From an uncultured Porphyromonadaceae bacterium (GTDB lineage Bacteria; Bacteroidota; Bacteroidia; Bacteroidales; Muribaculaceae), in contig USGZ01000133.1 in assembly GCA_900554265.1 (NCBI GenBank), positions 1 to 5,585 on the forward strand: a stretch of DNA of 5,585 bases, written 5' to 3'. Shown here in pieces: positions 1 through 5,585 of this stretch. The stretch's first letter is position 1, and each line of letters begins with the position of its first letter. Below the pieces are notes generated by a model. The model saw only the letters and a program-made list of their open reading frames with translations. It had not been told where the DNA came from and did no database searches. The translations under genes were made by a program, and so were the position numbers.

Positions 1-525
1 CCGCAACGGCGAGGGGGCTTCGACGCGGGTGTCGGCGGGAATGTCGGCGGTGCGGATGCCGTTGTAGATTGTCGATATGCGTGCCGTAGGTACACGCTTT
101 CTCACGTCGGCCTCGACGGCGTCGGTGATGGCGACCATCGTGGTGCCGGCGCAGTAGACCATCGGGGTGTCGATATCGTGGACCGTAAGCAGCAGCCCGC
201 GGCGGCGCACCTGCACCAGGCGCCCGAACTTATGGTGATGGGCGTGGATGATGTCAGGCCTGAGCTTGATAATCAGTATGTTCAGCCGCGCCATCATTAT
301 CAGAGGCTTGTCGCCCTCGCGGCGGTTCATCATGATTACGTGCGCCCGCGGGTCGATTTTTGCCATCAGCTCCGGATGCGCGCCTTTGTTGACCACCAGC
401 AGACTCACGTCCAGGCCGCGGGCAATCTGACCGTTGATGATGTCGACGAGCATGGTCTCGGCGCCGCCGACGAACATGGTGTAGATGCAGTGGAGTACCT
501 TCAGAGGCCGTTTTTCAGCGCTCAT
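1..525 (-). CDS. GT4-family glycosyltransferase, N-terminal part (cut by the left window edge)
   Basis: Reading the minus strand from the ATG at 525 gives 175 open codons to the window edge with no stop. The protein has the Rossmann-like acceptor domain of GT-B retaining glycosyltransferases (Glycosyltransf_4 / GT4 type): a first beta strand then a GGAE motif (residues 20-23, context FVGGAETMLVDIING), a DIIHAHHHKFG segment (91-101), TVHD (114-117), an AITDAVEADV segment (132-141) and IYNGI (153-157), the usual linker to the nucleotide-sugar domain. The donor-binding C-terminal domain with its E-x7-E region lies outside the window, so donor sugar and acceptor cannot be named. No signal peptide is seen, so it should act in the cytoplasm or at the inner face of the membrane, probably in surface glycan synthesis (inference). 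Its ATG overlaps the stop of the upstream S41 gene as ATGA, which fixes the start and suggests coupled translation as last visible gene of the operon. Confidence 0.9.
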   Translation of the reverse strand, partial: MSAEKRPLKVLHCIYTMFVGGAETMLVDIINGQIARGLDVSLLVVNKGAHPELMAKIDPRAHVIMMNRREGDKPLIMMARLNILIIKLRPDIIHAHHHKFGRLVQVRRRGLLLTVHDIDTPMVYCAGTTMVAITDAVEADVRKRVPTARISTIYNGIRTADIPADTRVEAPSPLR

Positions 526-1601
526 ATTCCGTTTTTGTCCTTGTCGTTGTTATTGTTGTTGGCGTCGTTGATGGCGTGGAGCAGGCGGATGGCGAAGTCG
601 AGGATTGTGTCGCGGCCGGCAAGCTCGTCGGCCTTGGTCATGTCGACGCGGCAGCCCTCGCTGGGCTCGATGCCGTTCTCGGTGAGCTGCATGTCCGGGT
701 CAAAGACGGGGCAGGCGCTCAGGCGCAGGCTCCAGCCGCAGGGCAGCTCGGAGGAGTAAGGCATGCCGGAGCCGCCGCCGGTAGTGTCGCCCACGATGAG
801 CACGTGGTCCAGGGTCTTCATGATGCCGACGAAGTTGTTGGCGGCGCTGAAGGTGCTGCGGTTGGTGAGGATAATCACCGGCTTGAGCCAGCGCACGTGC
901 TGCGTGGCCGGGTCGATGTAGAATGCGTATGGCTCGGAGAAATCGTCGTGGCCGGGGCCGTCCTTGTGGCATATGTAGCCGCCGAGTGTACGTTCGCGTA
1001 TGAACTGGCTGACCAGGTCGTTGGCTGTCGAGAGGTCGCCGCCGCCGTTGTCGCGCACGTCGAGAATCAGGCCTTCGGAATCCTTCATGCTGAGCATGGC
1101 CTGGTCCAGGAAGGCCTGCCCGTAGCCTGTCGAGAAGGTGGAGCAGTAGATGTAGCCCACGTTTTCCTCCTCGAGAAACTTATATATCATCGAGCCGGAG
1201 GAGTGGTAGTCGAAGTCGAGGTAGTGCTCCTGAATCAGGCGCAGGTTGAAGTTCTGAGGGTAGTCGCTCCACCACTTGCGGTAGTACGACACGTCGAACC
1301 AGGACGAAAGATTGACGTGGCCGTCGCGGCACTCGGCGAGCATGTCGGAGCATACCTTGAAGAACTCCGTGACTTCCATGTCGGGCTTGAGCCTGGCGCG
1401 GTACTGCCGCCCGACGGCGTCCCAGTCGATGCCCTTCTCCTCGAAGAAGCAATAGTGGCGGTCCATCTCCGTCCAGAGCGCGTCGAAATTGCCGTAGATG
1501 TCGTTGTCCCAGTTGTCGAGGTCATGGCAGGAAGGCAGGGCCGTCAGGCCGAGGACGACCAGCAGGAGGGGACGCAGAAGGCTTGAACGTAGTGTCTTCA
1601 T
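522..1601 (-). CDS. S41-family (C-terminal processing protease-like) lipoprotein peptidase
   Basis: This is a 359-residue protein when started at the ATG at 1601; a longer reading from 1670 only adds residues overlapping the upstream gene. It opens with a lipoprotein signal peptide: basic start, a hydrophobic stretch at about 12-22 and lipobox LPSC with Cys25, followed by acidic residues (HDLDNWDND) that could act as a Bacteroidetes surface-export signal (inference). Residues about 35-105 match the helical N-terminal S41 region, with the conserved DGHVNL (93-98). The peptidase core follows: VGYIYCSTF (148-156), LILDVRDNGGGD (178-189), PVIILTNRSTFSAANNF (241-257) with Ser252 as the likely nucleophile, then VGDTTGGGSG (270-279). 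No PDZ domain is apparent between His95 and the core. The CtpA-type Lys expected shortly after the VGD strand is replaced by a Gly-rich loop, so it is closer to the tricorn-like branch. The tail has five consecutive Asn residues (348-352). It probably trims or degrades envelope proteins; the substrate is unknown. Two bases separate it from the upstream stop. Confidence 0.9.
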   Translation of the reverse strand: MKTLRSSLLRPLLLVVLGLTALPSCHDLDNWDNDIYGNFDALWTEMDRHYCFFEEKGIDWDAVGRQYRARLKPDMEVTEFFKVCSDMLAECRDGHVNLSSWFDVSYYRKWWSDYPQNFNLRLIQEHYLDFDYHSSGSMIYKFLEEENVGYIYCSTFSTGYGQAFLDQAMLSMKDSEGLILDVRDNGGGDLSTANDLVSQFIRERTLGGYICHKDGPGHDDFSEPYAFYIDPATQHVRWLKPVIILTNRSTFSAANNFVGIMKTLDHVLIVGDTTGGGSGMPYSSELPCGWSLRLSACPVFDPDMQLTENGIEPSEGCRVDMTKADELAGRDTILDFAIRLLHAINDANNNNNDKDKNGI

Positions 1602-1603
1602 AG

Positions 1604-2455
1604 TCAGTATAGTGAGGAGATTATACGGGCGTCTGGGTCGTGGGTGCGCGAGGCGGATAGGGAAATCCATTCGGAGGCGAAGCCGACCACGAAGCTATGG
1701 CTGATGCCGCGGCTCACGATGTCGCATGCCTTGGAGCTGTTGTAGTCCAGACGGTAGCCCAGGCGCACGATGGTGGCACCGAAGCGCAGGTCGGCCGTCA
1801 GCAGGTTGTCCAGGCGGAAGAAATTGCCCGGCCAGGCGCCGTGGACCAGTCCGGAACGGTTGCCCAGGTATATTTCATAGTAGAGCTCGCCGTAGTCGGG
1901 CGAGAAAAAAATACCCGTCAGGGGCATTGTTGCCTGGTAGCGCAGGCAAACGGGCAGGCGGCCGATGCGGCCGTTCCAGGCGGCGGCGCCCATTACGCCG
2001 ACGGTCCACGAGGCCTTGGCGGCCACGGGATTGTTGCTGTTGCGGACGTTGTAGAGCATGCCCAGGTCAAGGTCGGTGGTGCCACCTAAGTAGAGGGTAA
2101 AGCCCTGCGGCATCTGCCAGCGGTGCATCATGCCCCAGCCGGCTGAAAGTCCGGCCTGCCAGATGGTGCCGTTGCCGGCCGGATTTGTGGTATGGGCGCC
2201 CGAGGCGTCGAGGCGCAGATCCATGACCCAGCGCTCTGGGTTGAATTTCATTGCCTGCATGCGCTCGTAGCCGAAGCCGAAGCCCACGCCGGCGTAGCGG
2301 ATTGGCGAGATATAGGTGTCGGCGGTATGCTGGCTGCCGATGCGGGCAGTGTAGGCCGACAGAACGGGCCTCAGCGGCTCGGGCTCGGCCTCATTGCGGG
2401 CGAAGCCGCAGAGTGCGCCGCCCAGCATCGCGGCAAGTATCAGGAGCTTTTTCAT
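1604..2455 (-). CDS. Secreted DUF3316-like protein, predicted outer-membrane beta-barrel
   Basis: This 283-residue protein has a classical signal peptide (MKKLLILAAMLGGALCGFA, cleavage likely after about residue 19). Cys16 is not preceded by a proper lipobox, so I do not call it a lipoprotein. The mature part alternates polar and hydrophobic residues, is rich in Gly, Tyr and Trp and ends in a Tyr, all as expected for a small outer-membrane barrel. The segment DTYISPIRYAGVGFGFGYERMQAM (from residue 46) and the final third (LRFGATIVRLGYRLDYNSSK then SHSFVVGFASEWI) resemble the Bacteroidales DUF3316 family as I remember it; this family assignment is from recall and less certain than the signal peptide. 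No enzymatic motif is visible and the function is unknown. Its ATG overlaps the parC stop (ATGA at 2455-2452), which fixes the start and implies co-transcription with parC. An alternative is a generic outer-membrane protein with no assigned family. Confidence 0.8.
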   Translation of the reverse strand: MKKLLILAAMLGGALCGFARNEAEPEPLRPVLSAYTARIGSQHTADTYISPIRYAGVGFGFGYERMQAMKFNPERWVMDLRLDASGAHTTNPAGNGTIWQAGLSAGWGMMHRWQMPQGFTLYLGGTTDLDLGMLYNVRNSNNPVAAKASWTVGVMGAAAWNGRIGRLPVCLRYQATMPLTGIFFSPDYGELYYEIYLGNRSGLVHGAWPGNFFRLDNLLTADLRFGATIVRLGYRLDYNSSKACDIVSRGISHSFVVGFASEWISLSASRTHDPDARIISSLY

Positions 2456-5235
2456 AGTTCGGGAAGGTCAGGCTCCTTAAGCTCGTTAGGGTCGTTAGGG
2501 TCTTTAGGATCATTAAGGTCATCAGACCAATTAGACTCATTAGGCTCATCCAGGTTCTCCGGCTCTTCCGCCTCATCCGCGCCCTCCTCGATTGCGTCGG
2601 CCTCTTCAGGCGTCGGCTCGATTTCGCGCACACCGGCAAGGGGCAGCACGGTAAGGCGCTTGCCGCGGGCCTTCGGGCTCTTGACGCCGATGAATTCCGC
2701 GGCGTCGATCTCCTGCGGCAGGCGGTCGGCATCCTCGAAGTCGAGCATGAATACCGGGTCTGCGGCGCCGGTAATCGTTATCAGCCGCGACTTGGGATTC
2801 TCGCCGATGAAGCTCGTTTTCCTGGCCGAAATCTCGGCGGCGAAGCGCTTGATGTAGGGGAAGCCCTGGTCGGCGTCGTAGAGGATGGCGGTCCATACCT
2901 GCTCGGGGTCGAACTTGCAGATTTTCAGGATATGATCCTCGTAGTGGTTGGTGAGCTCGTAGCTGGAGGTGTAGAATTCGCCGGTGGGCAGGATTACGAG
3001 GATGCGGTCGTCGCCGGAGAACTCGCCTAAGAGCTCGCCGCGGCCGTCGTAGTTGAGGCGCATCACGTCGTGATCGAACCACACCTGGCGGCCGCCGAGG
3101 GTGCTCACGCCCCGCTCCTTGAGCGAGAAGCGGGCCACGTCGTTCTTTGTCACCAGGTTGCCCATGGCCGCGCGCCCCTTGATGGCGAGCTTGGAGAAAT
3201 CGACGTCGAAGCTCAGCGTCTTGAGCCTCAGCTTGGGTTTGAGCGTGACCTTCACCACCTCCGCCTCGCCGTTGGGGTTGGCGGTGAACCACACCACGCG
3301 CGTGTCCTTGCGGTCCTTGACCAGCTCGTACTCGCGGTCGCGGGCCAGGCCGGTGGCGCGGAAGCGCTTCATGTAGTACACGCCGCCGCGGCCGTTCTGG
3401 TAAATTACGTTGTAGGTCGTGCGCTCGTCCTTGCGGCGGTAGACGTTGACGTAGAGCACGTTCTTGCCCACAAAGGCCTTCTCCTGCACTTTCATCACCT
3501 TGTAGCTGCCGTTGCGGTAGAAGATTATGATGTCGTCCAGCAGGGAGCAGTTGGCGATGAACTCGTCCTTCTTCAGGCCGGTGCCGACGAAGCCGTCCTC
3601 GCGGTTGATGTAGAGCTTCTCGTTGGCCTCGGCCACGTTGGCGGCCTCGATGCTGGCGAAGCCGCGGATGGCGGTGCGCCGCGGGAAGGCCGCGCCGTAG
3701 CGTTCCTTCAGGCCGGTGTACCACTCGATGGCCACGTCGTCGATATGGCCCAGGCGGTAGATGGTATCTTCGATTTTGGCCTTCAGCGCCTTAAGGGCCT
3801 CTTCGGCGGCGTCGGAGTTGAAGCGCAGGATGCGTTTCATCTTGATTTCCAGCAGGCGCAGCAGGTCGTCGCGGGTCACGTCGCGTATAAAGTCTTTCTT
3901 GAACGGCTCCAGGCGGTTGTCGATATGGGCCAGGGCGCTGTCGAGGTCCTTCGACTGCTCGTATTCCTTGTCCTTGTAGATGCGCTCCTCGATGAAAATC
4001 TTCTCAAGGGAGGTGTACATCAGCTGTTCGCGCAGCTCGGCCAGCTGAACCTGCAGCTCGGCGGCGATGATATGGCGGGTGGTGTCGACGCTGTGGCGCA
4101 GCACGTCGCCGACGCCGAGGAAGCAGGGCTTCTTGTCGCGGATTACGCAGCAGTTCGGCGAGATGTTGATTTCGCAGTCGCTGAAGGCGTAGAGGGCGTC
4201 GATGGTCTTGTCGCTGGAGGTGCCGGGCTGGAGATGGACGAGAATCGAGGCCGTGGCGGCGGTGTTGTTCTCGACCTTGCGTATCTTTATCTGACCCTTT
4301 TCGAAGGCCTTGAGAATCGATTCGATGAGGGTGTCGGCGGTCTTGCCGAAAGGGAGCTCGGTGATGTTGAGGGTCTTGGCGTCCAGCTTCTCGATTTTGG
4401 CGCGCACCTTCAGCACGCCGCCGCGCCGGCCGTCGTTGTAGCGGGATATGTCGATGAGGCCCCCGGTGGGGAAATCCGGGTAGAGGTTGAATTCCTCGCC
4501 GCGGATATAGGCCACGGCGGCATCGAGAATCTCGTTGAAGTTATGCGGCAGGATTTTAGACGAGAGGCCGACGGCGATACCCTCGGCTCCCATGGCCAGC
4601 AGAAGCGGGAACTTGGCCGGCAGGGTCACGGGCTCGTGCTTGCGGCCGTCGTAACTCATCGTCCACTCGGTCACCTTGGGGCTGTAGAGCACCTCCAGGG
4701 CGAAGGGCGAAAGGCGCGCCTCGATATATCGGGCGGCGGCGGCGTCGCTGCCGGTGAGGATGTTGCCCCAGTTTCCCTGGGTCTCCACCAGCAGTTCCTT
4801 CTGGCCGAGCTGCACCAGGGCGTCCTTGATGGAGGCGTCGCCGTGGGGATGGTACTGCATGGTCGTGCCGACGATGTTGGCCACCTTGTTGAAGCGTCCG
4901 TCGTGGATGGTGCGCATGGCGTGGAGGATGCGGCGCTGTACGGGCTTGAGGCCGTCGTCGATATGGGGCACGGCACGCTCCAGAATCACGTAGGAGGCAT
5001 ATTCGAGGAACCAGCTCTGATACATTCCGCGCAGACGCGTGCGGTCGACCTTGTCCGGCGAGGTATACGGACCCTCCGACCCCGCGGGCGAGAAACCGTC
5101 GGCCGGCGACCCGGTGTCAGCGTTGTCGCCGCTGTCATCGCCGCTTTGGTCGTCGGAAATCTCAAAATCCTGTTCCTGAGGTGTTTCTTCGTTTTGCTGC
5201 TGGTTTTCGGGGTTGGTATCGTAAGGTGTGCTCAT
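2452..5235 (-). CDS. parC: DNA topoisomerase IV subunit A (ParC/GyrA family)
   Basis: This is the breakage-reunion subunit of a type IIA topoisomerase, which with ParE (not in the window) decatenates and relaxes chromosomes. I start it at the ATG at 5235, giving 927 residues; a TTG at 5262 would add nine, but it lies almost on the predicted transcription start. Residues 1 to about 60 are an acidic, Gln/Asp/Ser-rich extension. The winged-helix/tower core starts near 65 (GMYQSWFLEYASYVILERAVPH) with DDGLKPVQRRIL (93-104), YHPHGDASIKDALV (128-141) and the catalytic pair Arg169-Tyr170 in AARYIEARLS. A coiled-coil region spans about 390-500 (EKIFIEERIYKDKEYEQSKD). From about 545 comes a beta-pinwheel C-terminal domain (DGFVGTGLKKDEF, VGKNVLYVNVYRRKD, AIKGRAAMGNLVTK, STLGGRQVWFDHDV). 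There is no canonical GyrA box (QRRGGRG), which favours ParC over GyrA. The last 55 residues or so are an acidic repeat tail. It heads the four-gene operon and overlaps the next gene by 4 bases. Confidence 0.95.
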   Translation of the reverse strand: MSTPYDTNPENQQQNEETPQEQDFEISDDQSGDDSGDNADTGSPADGFSPAGSEGPYTSPDKVDRTRLRGMYQSWFLEYASYVILERAVPHIDDGLKPVQRRILHAMRTIHDGRFNKVANIVGTTMQYHPHGDASIKDALVQLGQKELLVETQGNWGNILTGSDAAAARYIEARLSPFALEVLYSPKVTEWTMSYDGRKHEPVTLPAKFPLLLAMGAEGIAVGLSSKILPHNFNEILDAAVAYIRGEEFNLYPDFPTGGLIDISRYNDGRRGGVLKVRAKIEKLDAKTLNITELPFGKTADTLIESILKAFEKGQIKIRKVENNTAATASILVHLQPGTSSDKTIDALYAFSDCEINISPNCCVIRDKKPCFLGVGDVLRHSVDTTRHIIAAELQVQLAELREQLMYTSLEKIFIEERIYKDKEYEQSKDLDSALAHIDNRLEPFKKDFIRDVTRDDLLRLLEIKMKRILRFNSDAAEEALKALKAKIEDTIYRLGHIDDVAIEWYTGLKERYGAAFPRRTAIRGFASIEAANVAEANEKLYINREDGFVGTGLKKDEFIANCSLLDDIIIFYRNGSYKVMKVQEKAFVGKNVLYVNVYRRKDERTTYNVIYQNGRGGVYYMKRFRATGLARDREYELVKDRKDTRVVWFTANPNGEAEVVKVTLKPKLRLKTLSFDVDFSKLAIKGRAAMGNLVTKNDVARFSLKERGVSTLGGRQVWFDHDVMRLNYDGRGELLGEFSGDDRILVILPTGEFYTSSYELTNHYEDHILKICKFDPEQVWTAILYDADQGFPYIKRFAAEISARKTSFIGENPKSRLITITGAADPVFMLDFEDADRLPQEIDAAEFIGVKSPKARGKRLTVLPLAGVREIEPTPEEADAIEEGADEAEEPENLDEPNESNWSDDLNDPKDPNDPNELKEPDLPEL
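2467..2547 (-). repeat. Nine-copy degenerate 9-bp tandem repeat encoding the ParC acidic tail
   Basis: Nine in-frame 9-base units fill this stretch; the plus-strand consensus is nTTAGGnTC, with two identical neighbouring copies GTTAGGGTC at 2485-2493 and 2494-2502. On the coding strand each unit gives a tripeptide of the form Asp/Glu - Pro/Leu/Ser - Asn/Lys/Asp: EPN, ESN, WSD, DLN, DPK, DPN, DPN, ELK, EPD. The codons (CCT, AAT, GAT, CTT) are more AT-ending than in the body of parC, so the tract looks like a later addition by repeat expansion. Because the unit is three codons long, gain or loss of copies keeps the frame and the ATGA junction with the next gene. Confidence 0.85.
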
Positions 5236-5269
5236 CGGTCGGTGTTGATGCTCAGTTGTCAATGTTCCA

Positions 5270-5301
5270 CAAAATTAACCAAATTTTTGTCCTTGGCCAA
5301 A
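5270..5301 (-). promoter_or_regulatory. Bacteroidetes-type promoter of the parC operon
   Basis: On the minus strand a -33 box TTTG (5301-5298) is followed by a 20-base spacer and a perfect -7 box TAATTTTG (5277-5270), matching the Bacteroidetes primary-sigma consensus TTTG / TAnnTTTG. Transcription should begin near 5263-5265, giving a leader of about 29 bases before the ATG at 5235. This placement argues against the TTG at 5262 as start codon. No other promoter of this quality was noticed inside the operon, consistent with all four genes being read from here. Confidence 0.75.
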
Positions 5302-5303
5302 AA
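5284..5303. promoter_or_regulatory. Imperfect inverted repeat joining the two divergent -33 boxes
   Basis: Arms TTTTTGTCC (5284-5292) and GGCCAAAAA (5295-5303) pair at 8 of 9 positions around a TT centre, and the core TTGGCCAA (5293-5300) is itself a perfect 8-base palindrome. The axis of the longer repeat falls exactly midway between the TTTG boxes of the two promoters. It could be a regulator site, or simply the result of two -33 boxes facing each other; no transcription-factor family can be named from it. Confidence 0.4.
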
Positions 5304-5319
5304 TAAATAAATAACTTTG
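5286..5319 (+). promoter_or_regulatory. Bacteroidetes-type promoter of the GNAT gene
   Basis: A perfect -7 box TAACTTTG sits at 5312-5319, 18 bases before the ATG at 5338. A TTTG at 5286-5289 can serve as the -33 box, though the spacer of 22 bases is a little longer than the 20 in the opposing promoter. The start of transcription should fall around 5325, giving a very short leader. The -7 box is convincing; the -33 assignment is weaker. Confidence 0.6.
5301..5314 (+). repeat. Short AAAT tandem repeat within the divergent promoter region
   Basis: Three copies of AAAT plus a trailing AA lie directly between the -33 and -7 boxes of the GNAT promoter and just upstream of the -33 box of the parC promoter. 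Copy-number change would alter the GNAT spacer in 4-base steps. Three units is short for a slippage-prone tract. Confidence 0.6.
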
Positions 5320-5337
5320 CAGAAATAACTGCCGCCA

Positions 5338-5585
5338 ATGGAAGAATACATAATCGAGGAATATGTTCCGGCCATGTCCGGGCTCTGGGACAGCACGGTG
5401 CGCCAGTCGCGCAAGGGAACCTTCCTGCTGCTGAGGCAGTACATGGACTACCATGCCGACCGTTTCGCCGACCGCTCGCTGATTGTCCGCGACAGCCGAG
5501 GGCGCGTGGCGGCTCTCTTTGCCGCCGCCGACGGCGCCGGCACCAGTCCGGAGTGCATAGTCGCCCATCCGGGGCTCACTTACGG
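5338..5585 (+). CDS. GNAT-family N-acyltransferase, N-terminal 82 codons (cut by the right window edge)
   Basis: The ATG at 5338 opens a frame that stays open to the right edge (82 codons plus two bases). The protein begins MEEYIIEEYVPAMSGLWDST and carries RKGTFLLLRQYMDYHADRF (residues 25-43), ADRSLIV (44-50) and, at the edge, AHPGLTYG (76-83, the last codon incomplete). This order, W-D near residue 17, G-T-F-L, Y-M-D-Y-H-x-D-R-F and an H-x-G-L-T-Y-G motif, matches a Bacteroidetes family of about 300 residues usually annotated as GNAT N-acetyltransferase, often with FemAB-like features. The acyl-CoA-binding part is outside the window, so the substrate cannot be stated. It has no signal peptide, so a cytoplasmic location is expected. 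It is divergent from parC and has its own promoter-like sequence; the leader has no clear Shine-Dalgarno site, normal for this phylum. Confidence 0.82.
   Translation, partial: MEEYIIEEYVPAMSGLWDSTVRQSRKGTFLLLRQYMDYHADRFADRSLIVRDSRGRVAALFAAADGAGTSPECIVAHPGLTY

Noticed and set aside
576..1586. A 336-codon open frame on the plus strand opposite the S41 protease gene.
   Set aside because: Same explanation: a GC-driven shadow of a gene with signal peptide and S41 motifs; its translation is Val/Ala/Glu/Gly-rich without a domain.
1602..1670. ATG at 1670 as start of the S41 protease.
   Set aside because: It would overlap the upstream gene by over 60 bases and bury the lipoprotein signal peptide that begins at the ATG at 1601.
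2485..2511. Possible CRISPR-like or telomere-like array because of the GTTAGGG copies.
   Set aside because: The units are only 9 bases, directly adjacent with no spacers, degenerate, and in frame within a coding sequence.
2192..2857. A 221-codon plus-strand frame with a Ser-Leu-Gly repeat stretch.
   Set aside because: The repeat is only the 9-bp array of the parC tail read in another frame, and the frame spans two real minus-strand genes.
5236..5262. TTG at 5262 as an upstream start of parC, adding nine residues.
   Set aside because: The predicted transcription start falls at about 5263-5265, leaving no leader, and an ATG is available at 5235; the extra residues match nothing in the family.
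3070..5310. A 746-codon open frame on the plus strand opposite parC.
   Set aside because: It is antisense to a clearly recognisable topoisomerase, starts at a GTG inside it and has a Val/Gly/Ala/Leu-rich composition with no recognisable domain. High GC with rare TTA, CTA and TCA codons in parC leaves the opposite frame open by chance.
5275..5568. Minus-strand frames of 61 and 97 codons opposite the GNAT gene.
   Set aside because: They lie antisense to a recognisable GNAT N-terminus and run through the promoter region; no motif or plausible start signal.

Overview
The window looks like a high-GC member of the Bacteroidales (Muribaculaceae or Rikenellaceae would fit; I cannot place it to genus). 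Reasons: the large ORF reads as the Bacteroidetes-type topoisomerase IV subunit A; promoters of the TTTG / TAnnTTTG type flank it; starts lack a clear Shine-Dalgarno sequence; and the accessory genes (a DUF3316-like outer-membrane protein, a PDZ-less S41 lipoprotein protease and a GNAT protein with an SHQGLTYGG-like motif) are typical of that phylum.

Layout. Four genes on the minus strand occupy positions 5235 down to 1 with essentially no intergenic DNA: parC (topoisomerase IV subunit A), then a secreted DUF3316-like predicted outer-membrane protein, then an S41-family lipoprotein protease, then the N-terminal half of a GT4-type glycosyltransferase that runs off the left edge. The junctions are a 4-base stop/start overlap (ATGA), a 2-base gap and another ATGA overlap, so the four are very probably one translationally coupled operon. 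A partial GNAT-family acyltransferase gene points right from 5338 and leaves the window at the right edge. Between parC and this gene lies a short AT-rich divergent intergenic region holding two overlapping Bacteroidetes-type promoters whose -33 boxes are related by a dyad.

How the genes work together. ParC is the housekeeping decatenase. The three downstream genes all look like cell-envelope or secretion-pathway functions (outer-membrane protein, exported lipoprotein protease, sugar transferase) and have no obvious biochemical tie to DNA topology; the sequence shows shared transcription, not a shared pathway. I see no mobile element, RNA gene, CRISPR array or convincing new defence or metabolic system. 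The most unusual features are a 9-bp degenerate tandem repeat encoding the acidic tail of ParC right at the overlap with the next gene, and the overlapping divergent promoter architecture. There is no gene-free stretch longer than about 105 bases.
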